From positions 1 to 23,271 of the forward strand of contig JAGAFM010000073.1 in assembly GCA_017612655.1 (NCBI GenBank): a stretch of 23,271 nucleotides of DNA, read 5' to 3'. Source of the DNA: Clostridia bacterium (GTDB lineage: Bacteria; Bacillota; Clostridia; Oscillospirales; CAG-272). Position 1 is the first letter of the stretch, and the number at the start of each line of letters is the position of its first letter. Made by a program: the position numbers and the translations under genes. Shown here piece by piece: positions 1 through 6,332 of this stretch. The notes beneath the pieces are model-generated. The model saw only the letters and a program-made list of their open reading frames with translations. It ran no database searches and was not told the origin of the DNA.

Positions 1-140
1 AGACTCGCAAGAGCAGGGTACTACAGTATCCTGGAAGCTTACGAGTCTATACACTCTGTCAAATGTTGAACGCGCCGTATACCGAACGGTACGTACGGTG
101 CGGTGAGAGGACGGGGGTTAGCCACCCCCTCCTACTCGAT
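1..140 (+). mobile_element. 3' end of a group II intron (domains V and VI)
   Basis: The segment holds a domain V hairpin at about 73-105. It has a CGC triad, a lower stem CCGTA/TACGG, a two-base CG bulge on the 3' side, and an upper stem TACC/GGTA closed by GAAC. It is followed by a domain VI hairpin, GGGGG/CCCCC, with a bulged A in the CTACTC context near 134-136 as the likely branch point. The intron should end with the AT at 139-140, matching the usual AY end. The 5' domains and any reverse transcriptase/maturase gene lie outside the window. The element sits 18 bases beyond the stop codon of the tetR gene, on the opposite strand. The CGC triad is suggestive of class IIC, but I cannot assign the class firmly. 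Confidence 0.85.
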
Positions 141-158
141 TAAAGGGCAGGGGCGGGA

Positions 159-752
159 TCAAGCTTCCGGCTGCTGAGGGATCAGGCCTCTCATAAGGAT
201 CGCCATGGTCGAAGAGCCGGTTTCGGCAAGGGAATACTCTCCGCCGGAGAGGCACCAGTCATAGAGGATGCCTCTTTCACAGAGCGCGTAAATCCGGACC
301 AGTTCCCGCACGCTGTTCTCTTTTGTGATTTCTCCTCTGGACTGACCTCTTTCGATAATTGACCGGAGCAGTTTGTAGTAAACACGGTTCTTGTCCAGAA
401 ACTGCTTTTCCCCATTCTGTGTCAGCTGTGTTGCATAGAGCCGCGCAAACAGGGAAAAATCCACCTGCTGTTCGATCATGAGAAAAAGCTCGTGCGTCAG
501 GAAGAGCAGGGTATCCATCGCGTTCTGCTCGGGATCCAGCTCGCGGGACAGCGCCTCGTATTTTTCATCGAACAGGTAGGCCATCGAGCCGAGGAGAGCG
601 TCTTTCCCGCTGAAATAGTGGTAAAAGGAGCCCCGGGATGTTCCGGACTCCCACAGAATTTCTTCAATGGTCGTGTGTTCGTATCCCTGTTCGTAGAACA
701 GCTTCCAGGCTGCGGATACGATTTTTCCCTTGATATTCGTTGAACTCTTCAC
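159..752 (-). CDS. TetR/AcrR family transcriptional regulator
   Basis: This is a 197-residue one-component repressor-type regulator. The N-terminal helix-turn-helix runs over about residues 8-50: a helix ending in LFYEQGYEHTT, then IEEILWESGTSRGSFYHYF and the typical KDALL. The remaining ~145 residues are the variable ligand-binding/dimerisation domain, which does not reveal the ligand. I chose the GTG start at 752 because GGAGG (761-765 on the minus strand) lies 8 bases upstream; an in-frame TTG at 767 lies upstream of the RBS and would overlap it. The gene is divergent from the radical SAM gene with only 44 bases between them, the arrangement expected when a TetR protein controls both. The target is inferred from position only. 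A group II intron ends 18 bases past the stop. Confidence 0.9.
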   Translation of the reverse strand: MKSSTNIKGKIVSAAWKLFYEQGYEHTTIEEILWESGTSRGSFYHYFSGKDALLGSMAYLFDEKYEALSRELDPEQNAMDTLLFLTHELFLMIEQQVDFSLFARLYATQLTQNGEKQFLDKNRVYYKLLRSIIERGQSRGEITKENSVRELVRIYALCERGILYDWCLSGGEYSLAETGSSTMAILMRGLIPQQPEA

Positions 753-796
753 TGCAAAGGCCTCCAATCATAAACTGGACGAAAGGGGGAACCGGG
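753..796. promoter_or_regulatory. Compact divergent intergenic region (tetR / radical SAM)
   Basis: These 44 bases hold both ribosome binding sites: GGAGG on the minus strand (761-765) and AAAGGGGG on the plus strand (782-789, 7 bases before the ATG at 797). There is no room for two full promoters, so at least one promoter must lie inside the facing coding sequence. I see no convincing TTGACA/TATAAT pair or long palindrome that would mark the TetR operator. Confidence 0.5.
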
Positions 797-1678
797 ATGC
801 AAAACCGCAGAAAAGCATTTCTTGAAATCACAAACCGCTGCAACTTATCCTGTTCCTTCTGCCCGGGGACGGGAAGAGCGCCCGGCATGATGGACCGGGA
901 GACCTTTTCACGGTTCGCGAAGGAACTGTCAGGATGGGCCGGTTATCTCTGGTTCCATGTTTGGGGAGAGCCGCTTCTTCATCCTGCGCTACCGGATTTC
1001 GTCGGAGAAGCGAAAGGGCTTGGAATGCGTCCCATGATCACGACAAACGGAACGCTGCTGCAGGAGCGCGGCCCGGAACTGCTTTCGAAAGACTCGATTC
1101 CGTTCAAGGTCAGCATTTCTCTGCATTCCTTCGAGGCAAACCGTGGCTGCGACTGTTTGAACTCCTATCTGGAGGATTGTTTTGCCTTCGCCCGTGAGGC
1201 GGCTGCCCGCGGCTGTCTGGTTGCCTTTCGGCTCTGGAACACCGGAGATTCGGGACGGGGATTTGCCCAAAACGAAAGAAACGGGGAAATCACCGATCAG
1301 TTAAAACGGGCTTTTCCGGCGGAATGGACGCGGAACCGTTCCGGCTTCCGGCTCGGAGAAGGAATCTTTCTGGAGACGGCAAACCGGTTTGACTGGCCTA
1401 GCCCGGAGGGACCGGATTTCGGAGGGACGGGCTTCTGCTACGGTCTGCGGGATCAGGTCGGCGTGCTGTGCGACGGAACCGTCGTGCCGTGCTGTCTCGA
1501 CGCAGAGGGAGTGCTCGCGCTCGGCAATCTGAAGGAGTCTGCGCTGGAAGAAATCCTGGCTTCGGACCGTGCCAGGGCGATCTACGATTCCTTCACCCTG
1601 CACCGGTGCAGGGAGTCCCTCTGCCGCCGGTGCGAACGGTCGCAAACTTACCGCACAGTCGGGAAAGGCGAAGCGTAA
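797..1678 (+). CDS. Radical SAM/SPASM domain protein, function unknown
   Basis: A 293-residue enzyme. The radical SAM cluster motif CxxxCxxC is at Cys15, Cys19 and Cys22 (CNLSCSFC), and WGEPLLHP follows as the GGEP-like strand. The C-terminal third is a SPASM-type region with many cysteines (GFCYG, LCDGTVVPCC, HRCRESLCRRCE), expected to hold one or two further 4Fe-4S clusters. SPASM enzymes include RiPP and enzyme-maturing proteins, but no precursor peptide is visible here, so the substrate is open. The ATG at 797 is chosen for its strong RBS (AAAGGGGG, 7-base spacing); longer versions would run through the tetR start. The gene is divergent from tetR and ends in a hairpin shared with the converging nucleotidyltransferase. 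Family assignment is secure; function is not. Confidence 0.88.
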   Translation: MQNRRKAFLEITNRCNLSCSFCPGTGRAPGMMDRETFSRFAKELSGWAGYLWFHVWGEPLLHPALPDFVGEAKGLGMRPMITTNGTLLQERGPELLSKDSIPFKVSISLHSFEANRGCDCLNSYLEDCFAFAREAAARGCLVAFRLWNTGDSGRGFAQNERNGEITDQLKRAFPAEWTRNRSGFRLGEGIFLETANRFDWPSPEGPDFGGTGFCYGLRDQVGVLCDGTVVPCCLDAEGVLALGNLKESALEEILASDRARAIYDSFTLHRCRESLCRRCERSQTYRTVGKGEA

Positions 1679-1687
1679 CGCTTCGCC
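1667..1687. terminator. Convergent-gene hairpin with the stop codon in its loop
   Basis: A perfect 9-base stem, GGCGAAGCG/CGCTTCGCC, has the TAA stop of the radical SAM gene as its three-base loop. It is followed by TGTTGTTT on the plus strand and TTTCCC on the minus strand, so it probably terminates both converging genes. The T-runs are imperfect. Confidence 0.65.
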
Positions 1688-1699
1688 TGTTGTTTCCTC

Positions 1700-2611
1700 T
1701 CAGTTGTTCCAGAGCACTTCCGGATAGGTCCCGGACGCGATGACGTCCGTGAGAAACTGCTGGACCAGCGGCCGGTCTTCCTTGTAGGTGACGCCGTACC
1801 ACTTTGCGTCCGTGTGCAGGACCTTGACATCCGCCTTGTGATCCCGCATGATGTCTCCGACTACCGTCGGCAGCAGATACTCGTCCTTCAGGGGGTTCTT
1901 CAGATTGCTGAAGAACAGGTAGGAACGTTCTTCGAGTTCCCGGAAAATGGAGCTGGGGAATCCCCACATATTCATGGAAACCGGAGTCTCTTCAGACAAC
2001 TCCGTCCAGCCTGTTTCCTCTTCGAAGTACTGAGTCTTTCCGTCCAGACGCTGAATTTTGGTGCGCTCGGTTACGGAAATCAGCATGTCATTTTCATCTA
2101 CTTCGCATACGCCGCGCGCAACGGTTCCGTTTTCGGAGAGCGTATTCTTGAGGACAAACCCGCACATGCAGTAATGATGATCCTCGCCTTCTTCGGGAAG
2201 CGAACGCAGAAACTCCGCCATCTTGCGGAAAGAATCCCTCCCGTAGAAGTCGTCTGCATTGATCACCGCAAACCGATCAGACCCGACTGCGTCTCTGGCG
2301 CAGAGAAGCGCGTGGGAAGTCCCCCACGGCTTGACCCGACCCTCGGGGACGGTATATCCCTTGGGGATATCGCATAATTCCTGGAACGAGTAGTCCACTT
2401 TGACTTTACTGCGGATCCGGCTTCCGATGGTTTCTTCAAAAGCGGCGTGATGTTCCCGCTTAATGATGAAAACGACGTGATCGAAACCGGCCTGAATAGC
2501 GTCGTAAACGGAATAATCGATGATGAACTCGCCGCCCGGGCCAAGGGGATCTATCTGCTTCAAGCCTCCGTATCTGCTTCCCATCCCGGCCGCCAGAATG
2601 ACTAGGGTCAT
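1700..2611 (-). CDS. Sugar-phosphate nucleotidyltransferase family protein
   Basis: A 303-residue protein of the NTP_transferase family, which joins a nucleoside triphosphate to a sugar 1-phosphate (or a similar phosphate) and releases pyrophosphate. The N-terminal signature LAAGMGSRYGGLKQ (residues 6-19) is the nucleotide-binding loop. INADDFYGRDSF (about 118-129) carries the metal-binding aspartates, and a KPWGTSHALL stretch fits the substrate-binding region. Length matches stand-alone family members without a hexapeptide acyltransferase domain. The RBS GGAAGG precedes the ATG, and a probable extended -10 lies 50-60 bases upstream. No sugar-biosynthesis genes adjoin it, so the nucleotide and sugar specificity (UDP- or dTDP-glucose type) remains unknown. 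Confidence 0.85.
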   Translation of the reverse strand: MTLVILAAGMGSRYGGLKQIDPLGPGGEFIIDYSVYDAIQAGFDHVVFIIKREHHAAFEETIGSRIRSKVKVDYSFQELCDIPKGYTVPEGRVKPWGTSHALLCARDAVGSDRFAVINADDFYGRDSFRKMAEFLRSLPEEGEDHHYCMCGFVLKNTLSENGTVARGVCEVDENDMLISVTERTKIQRLDGKTQYFEEETGWTELSEETPVSMNMWGFPSSIFRELEERSYLFFSNLKNPLKDEYLLPTVVGDIMRDHKADVKVLHTDAKWYGVTYKEDRPLVQQFLTDVIASGTYPEVLWNN

Positions 2612-2660
2612 GATTCAAACCTTCCTTGTTTATGATAAACGGCCTTCGGCACGCACGTCA

Positions 2661-2669
2661 ATTGTACCA
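2661..2669 (-). promoter_or_regulatory. Probable extended -10 promoter of the nucleotidyltransferase gene
   Basis: Read on the minus strand there is TGG directly before TACAAT, an extended -10 element, about 50 bases before the start codon. The -35 region is weak (TTCCAA-like). Confidence 0.45.
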
Positions 2670-2734
2670 CATATTACCCAGCTTTGGAAGGGATTTAGGA
2701 AAAATCTTTCCCAAAACCGTGGTTTTTCCCGAGT

Positions 2735-2815
2735 GGACTGCATTGAGAAATTGATTCAGGTGTACCCGTACGTCCGCGCGGTGCTCAGCGTCTGTTTGCA
2801 ACGCAGTCCATTTTT
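2735..2815 (+). other. Stem-loop closed by TGGACTGC/GCAGTCCA, followed by TTTTT
   Basis: An 8-base perfect outer stem (2735-2742 with 2803-2810) encloses about 60 bases with further short self-complementary stretches, such as GTAC-CC-GTAC and CCGCGCGG. It ends directly in a five-T run. The form fits a structured leader or small RNA with its own terminator. I do not recognise it as a known riboswitch class. Confidence 0.35.
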
Positions 2816-2887
2816 AACTATTTGAGAAAAAGAATCCTTGGGAATCAGGAAAAACCTGATTCTGAAAAATCGAAATAATTTAAATTT

Positions 2888-3179
2888 TACACCTATCCAT
2901 ATCATACCCCTCGGCACTATAATAGTGTAGCCGCGTACATAGAACCAATCCTTCGATTCTGTTACAATCGAGTTTCAGATCGCTACGACGCAGAAGACCT
3001 GGCTAGCGAGATACTTTGTAGTGTTCTGGAAGGGCTTGAAAAGTACAGCATTGAGTCTCGATGCTTGGATATGGAGAGTTGCTCGAAACAGATATGCACG
3101 GTTCTGTGACGGAAAGAAAAGGCAGAGCATGATGTTCCTCGGAATAGATAATCTGGTAGCACTTTTGCGTTTTCTTTGA
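2888..3179 (+). pseudogene. Decayed sigma-70 family sigma factor (region 2 remnant)
   Basis: In one frame (from about 2927) the DNA reads VAAYIEPILRFCYNRV, then SDRYDAEDLASEIL. Near 3056 the frame shifts (two bases lost or one gained relative to an open frame), and the new frame reads LDAWIWRVARNRYARF up to a TGA at 3177-3179. The segments DAEDLASEIL and AWIWRVARNRYARF are typical of region 2 of small sigma-70 family factors, which binds core RNA polymerase and the -10 element. There is no start codon in frame upstream (a TAA stands at 2876), there is a frameshift, and region 4 is missing. The gene is therefore a broken fragment. Its lower GC suggests an accessory origin. Confidence 0.75.
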
Positions 3180-3214
3180 AAAACAATCATTTTTGGAATC
3201 CTCGCGGATTCATG

Positions 3215-3243
3215 TTGAATTAGTAAGAAAAACGTGCTAAAAT
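3215..3243 (+). promoter_or_regulatory. Promoter of the eetA-eetB-apbE operon
   Basis: TTGAAT (3215-3220) and TAAAAT (3238-3243) are separated by exactly 17 bases, giving a leader of about 70 bases before the first gene. This is the only good sigma-A-type pair upstream of the operon. Confidence 0.65.
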
Positions 3244-3320
3244 GAGGACAATCCGCTGGGCTTTCGTTTCCTTGTTGCGGAGAACAGGACGGATTGATTC
3301 GGAAAGGGAAGGGGTACGGG

Positions 3321-3716
3321 ATGACGACACGGAAAAAGCAGATGTTTCCTATTGTCGGTGACTACGTGGTCTATGCTGTCATCTTACTAATTGCTGCAAT
3401 ATTCTTCTCACTTTTCTTTCCGAAGGCCGGAGATAAGAGCTTGCGGGTCATCCGAATCCAATCCGGGGAAGATGTGGAATACTACGACCTGAATTCAGAT
3501 CGAGAAATCTCTGTAGATGGGGAGGACGGCTTCACCCTAACGCTTTCTGTTTCGTCCGGCACGGTCCGGGTCGTTCAGGCCAGTTGCAGGGATCATCTTT
3601 GCGTGAAAACGGGCGCTATTTCGGAAGAAGGACGTTCAATCATCTGCCTTCCCGCTAGGGTTATCATCACCATAGAAGGAGGTGACGGTTCCGATGAGGA
3701 CGTCTTCCTCCCGTAA
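3321..3716 (+). CDS. NusG domain II membrane-anchored protein (EetA-like)
   Basis: A 131-residue protein with one N-terminal membrane helix (about residues 15-33) and a small extracytoplasmic beta domain of the NusG_II family. The domain carries three cysteines, Cys89, Cys94 and Cys109, in the pattern SCRDHLC...VKTGAIS...IICLP, a hallmark of this family. In Listeria monocytogenes a protein of this family (EetA) is needed for flavin-based extracellular electron transfer, paired with EetB. The exact biochemical role is unsettled. I start at ATG 3321, which follows AGGGG with six bases between them, rather than the TTG at 3294. Its end overlaps the next gene by 23 bases, so the two are translationally linked. 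The family call is strong; the EET role is inferred from the neighbours. Confidence 0.82.
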   Translation: MTTRKKQMFPIVGDYVVYAVILLIAAIFFSLFFPKAGDKSLRVIRIQSGEDVEYYDLNSDREISVDGEDGFTLTLSVSSGTVRVVQASCRDHLCVKTGAISEEGRSIICLPARVIITIEGGDGSDEDVFLP

Positions 3717-4254
3717 AGACCCGGCGCGCCGGGTGGCAGAACTGGGGATCCTGCTGGTTCTGGCGATGGTCTTTTCCTATCTGGAGGCCCTGTTTCCCAT
3801 TCCTCTTCCTCTGCCGGGAATCAAACTCGGATTTGCCAACATTGCGGTGATCCTCTGCGCCTGCTACTGCGGGCTTCCGGAGGCGCTGCTGCTGAATCTG
3901 CTGCGGGTCGTCCTGTCCGCGATTCTGTTCGGCAATCTCAGCGGACTTCTTTTCTCTCTGTCCGGCGCCTTCTTTTCTTCTCTGACCCTGATTTTCCTGG
4001 TTTTATCGTTCCGGGGATCCGTTTCGGTTCTCGGAATCTCCGTTGCCTGTGCGGCTTCCCACAATCTGGGACAGATTCTTTGCGCTTCCTTCCTGCTTCG
4101 CGGATCGAGCTGGATCAATCCTTCCGTTTTTTCTTACATTCCAGTTCTTCTGTTGGCTTCTCTGATCACCGGGACGATTACCGGGATTCTGCTGAAACTG
4201 CTCTTTGCATATCTGGAAAAGACCGGAAAAGAACTGAGGTACAGTTTGCTATGA
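3694..4254 (+). CDS. Gx transporter family membrane protein (EetB-like, Hpre_diP_synt_I)
   Basis: A 186-residue polytopic membrane protein with five or six hydrophobic helices, no obvious soluble domain, and a family-typical LPLPGIKLGFANIAVIL stretch near the N-terminus. The family was once named heptaprenyl diphosphate synthase component I, and its members resemble the substrate-binding subunits of ECF-type transporters. In Listeria the homologue EetB sits beside EetA and works in extracellular electron transfer. The start at ATG 3694 follows AAGGAGG by 11 bases; a GTG at 3682 would sit on the RBS. The gene begins inside eetA, and its stop overlaps the next start (ATGA at 4251-4254), so all three genes form one translationally coupled unit. 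The transported substrate, if any, is unknown. Confidence 0.82.
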   Translation: MRTSSSRKDPARRVAELGILLVLAMVFSYLEALFPIPLPLPGIKLGFANIAVILCACYCGLPEALLLNLLRVVLSAILFGNLSGLLFSLSGAFFSSLTLIFLVLSFRGSVSVLGISVACAASHNLGQILCASFLLRGSSWINPSVFSYIPVLLLASLITGTITGILLKLLFAYLEKTGKELRYSLL

Positions 4255-5306
4255 AAACCATTCCGTCCCGTCTGGTCGCCGTTGGGATTGCAATTCTCCC
4301 CGCCGTTCTATGTCTGGCGATCCTCCTGATTTCCCGCGGCTGCGGGGAGACCGTTTCCTATCGGAGCAGGGAAACCTTTGCGATGGACACGATTTTGTCT
4401 TTTCGCCTTCCCGATACGGTGACTGAGGAGCAGTATCAGGAGACTCTTGCGCAGATCAAACGGCTGGAAGAGATTTTTTCCAGAACGGTGCCCGACAGCG
4501 TTACTTCCCGGTTCAACCGTTCCGAATCCGGGATGGAAATAACGGATCCGGATTTCCTGGCGCTGCTTTCCCGTTCCTTGGAGATCGCCGGGCAAACAGG
4601 GGGCGCTTTTGACCTGACGGCCGGTCCCTTGACGGAGATCTGGGATATTACCGGAGAGAATCCCGAGATACCGGACGAGTCGGAGATCCAGACGGCCTTG
4701 ACTGCGGTCGGGTATCGGAAGCTCACTCTGCAGGACGGTTTTCTCTCCAAAGAGAATTCCGGAGTGTCCCTCGACTTCGGAGGGTGCGCCAAAGGATATA
4801 TCTGCGAGGCGGTTCTGAATCAACTCAAACAGCTTGGGGTTGAATCCGGAATCCTCTCGTTCGGCGGCAATGTCGGAATTCTCGGGCCGCTGGAAGGGAA
4901 GAGTACCTGCAGGGTCGGGATCGCAAACCCGGATTCTCCGGAGTTCGCTGCTGGGTACCTGTCGGTTGATCGCGGATTTGTCTCGGTTTCGGGAGATTAC
5001 GAACGGTATTTCGAAGCGGACGGCAATCGGTATCACCACATTTTCGATCCGAAAACAGGCCGACCCGCTCAATCGGGCGTCCGCTCGGTCGCCGTCTGGT
5101 CGGAGGACGGAACCCTTGCGGATGCGTTGTCGACGGCCCTGTTCGTGATGGGTGTTCAGGGTGCGCAGGAACTCTACGAGAGCGGAATCTATTCCTTTGA
5201 AGCGGTTTTTTATCTGTCGGACGGCAGTTATTACGTAACCGACGGAATCCGGGATCGCTATGAACATGTATCCGATTCGTTTTCACGGGAATTCGGAACG
5301 GAATGA
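4251..5306 (+). CDS. apbE: FAD:protein FMN transferase (ApbE family)
   Basis: A 351-residue exported flavinyltransferase. ApbE enzymes use FAD and Mg2+ to attach FMN to a serine or threonine of target proteins outside the membrane. An N-terminal hydrophobic segment (residues 8-27) ends at Cys31 in ISRGC, a poor lipobox, so the protein may be a lipoprotein or simply membrane-anchored. Visible family motifs are FAMDTILS (43-50), DFGGCAKGY (175-183), SFGGN, HHIFDPKTGRP (around Asp266) and DALSTALFVMG (Asp291, metal binding). It overlaps eetB by four bases. In Listeria the equivalent enzyme, FmnB, flavinylates the surface lipoprotein PplA; no such acceptor is encoded here, so its target lies elsewhere. 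A terminator follows. Confidence 0.93.
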   Translation: MKTIPSRLVAVGIAILPAVLCLAILLISRGCGETVSYRSRETFAMDTILSFRLPDTVTEEQYQETLAQIKRLEEIFSRTVPDSVTSRFNRSESGMEITDPDFLALLSRSLEIAGQTGGAFDLTAGPLTEIWDITGENPEIPDESEIQTALTAVGYRKLTLQDGFLSKENSGVSLDFGGCAKGYICEAVLNQLKQLGVESGILSFGGNVGILGPLEGKSTCRVGIANPDSPEFAAGYLSVDRGFVSVSGDYERYFEADGNRYHHIFDPKTGRPAQSGVRSVAVWSEDGTLADALSTALFVMGVQGAQELYESGIYSFEAVFYLSDGSYYVTDGIRDRYEHVSDSFSREFGTE

Positions 5307-5320
5307 AAAACGCGGAAAGT

Positions 5321-5360
5321 AAAAAAGGCGGCGGGATCAGAACCCGCCGCTTGTGTATTT
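5321..5360. terminator. Bidirectional terminator between apbE and araC-type gene
   Basis: GCGGCGGG (5328-5335) pairs with CCCGCCGC (5343-5350) around a seven-base loop. On the minus strand it is followed by a C and six Ts (strong, for the AraC gene); on the plus strand by TTGTGTATTT (weaker, for apbE). Confidence 0.85.
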
Positions 5361-5438
5361 GGGGCAGAGAAAGGCGCTAAACTATTTGATAAATTCTAAT
5401 TTAACAAAAAGTTATAACGATTACCGGGCAAATCCCGC

Positions 5439-6284
5439 TTATACGGCATCCCGGTACTCCGTGGGGGTCATTCCGGTCATCTGGTGAAACCAGCGGGAAA
5501 AATAATACTCGCTGAGTCCGAGATCTCTCGCGACATCCGACGTGAGAGAAATCTGTTCCAGCATTGCCGCGGCGCGGCTGAGACGCAGTCTGTTGATAAA
5601 GGTGCCGACGGAAATCCCCTCGTAGCGCCGGAACAGTTTCGCACAGTAAACCGGATGCAGATCCACGGCTTCGGCCAGGTCCTTCAGCTGAATGCCTGAA
5701 CGGTAGTTCTGATAGATGTATTTCTTGATTTCAGAGACGTTTTCGTTCTCGCTGAAAAATGCGATGCAGTCTTCCAGCTGTACGATGAGGACCTGGATCG
5801 TTGCCAGGAACTGCCGCTGTTGATTCGGCATATTCCCGTCGTAAATACGGCGCAGATAACTGATGGTCGCTACTACGTCCGGGTTGTTGGAAAATCGTGT
5901 GTACGAAGCCTGAGATTCGGAAAAATCATCATTTTCGGCCCCGCTTGAATACCGGATATACAGCCCGCTGATCGCGGACGAGGTTTCCTTGCGGTAACGG
6001 AGCGTTCCGGGGTGGCCGATAAAACAGTGTCCTTCCGTAAGCGTGAAAGGCTCCCCGTTGATGATGAAATCCACGGACCCCTTTTCCAGAAACAGGAGTT
6101 CACAATCTGTTAACAATTCAAGGGTCTGCTCAGGCAGCGCATCGGAATCCAGAAAACGGATCGCCCGGAGGGAGATCGGAGGCAGCGTGATTTTGTGAAG
6201 GTTCTCCCGCATCAGGGATCTGACGTCAATCGGACTCTCTTCGGCTTCTCCGTTAAGAACCATGATTTTTCCGTTTTTTTCCAT
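5439..6284 (-). CDS. AraC family transcriptional regulator with cupin-like sensor
   Basis: A 281-residue regulator. Residues about 20-110 form a beta-rich cupin-like sensing domain (LLFLEKGSVDFIINGEPFTLTEGHCFIGHPG). The C-terminal ~100 residues hold the two AraC helix-turn-helix units: IQLKDLAEAVDLHPVYCAKLF, then LTSDVARDLGLSEYYFSRWF, followed by the family's MTGMTPTEYR end. Such proteins usually sense a sugar or small metabolite and activate a nearby catabolic gene, but no such gene adjoins it. The start has a good RBS (GGAAAGGAG). It is the last gene of a minus-strand set with hslO (48 bases upstream) and a methyltransferase, and a strong terminator lies at 5328-5350. The ligand and targets are unknown. 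Confidence 0.92.
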   Translation of the reverse strand: MEKNGKIMVLNGEAEESPIDVRSLMRENLHKITLPPISLRAIRFLDSDALPEQTLELLTDCELLFLEKGSVDFIINGEPFTLTEGHCFIGHPGTLRYRKETSSAISGLYIRYSSGAENDDFSESQASYTRFSNNPDVVATISYLRRIYDGNMPNQQRQFLATIQVLIVQLEDCIAFFSENENVSEIKKYIYQNYRSGIQLKDLAEAVDLHPVYCAKLFRRYEGISVGTFINRLRLSRAAAMLEQISLTSDVARDLGLSEYYFSRWFHQMTGMTPTEYRDAV

Positions 6285-6332
6285 TGAGAGACTCCTTTCC
6301 GTTCGAATTAGGAGGTCGCTTCGGGTCCGGGC

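Larger units (their letters stand above)
2612..2887. other. Intergenic region with hairpins, no gene
   Basis: No credible reading frame lies here. Besides the nucleotidyltransferase promoter and the long stem-loop listed separately, there is a perfect hairpin AATCAGG/CCTGATT at 2843-2861 with an all-A loop. The DNA is AT-richer than the flanking genes and runs into a decayed sigma-factor gene, so it may be remnant accessory DNA. Confidence 0.5.

Noticed and set aside
740..796. Longer N-terminus for the radical SAM protein starting at 740
   Set aside because: It would overlap the tetR start and both ribosome binding sites; the strong RBS at 782-789 sets the start at 797.
797..1678. Radical SAM/SPASM protein as part of a RiPP cluster
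   Set aside because: No short precursor-like frame with an RBS, peptidase or exporter was found on either side.
2735..2815. Known riboswitch upstream of the eet operon
   Set aside because: It lies about 500 bases from the operon, with a decayed gene and a separate promoter between, and matches no class I can recognise.
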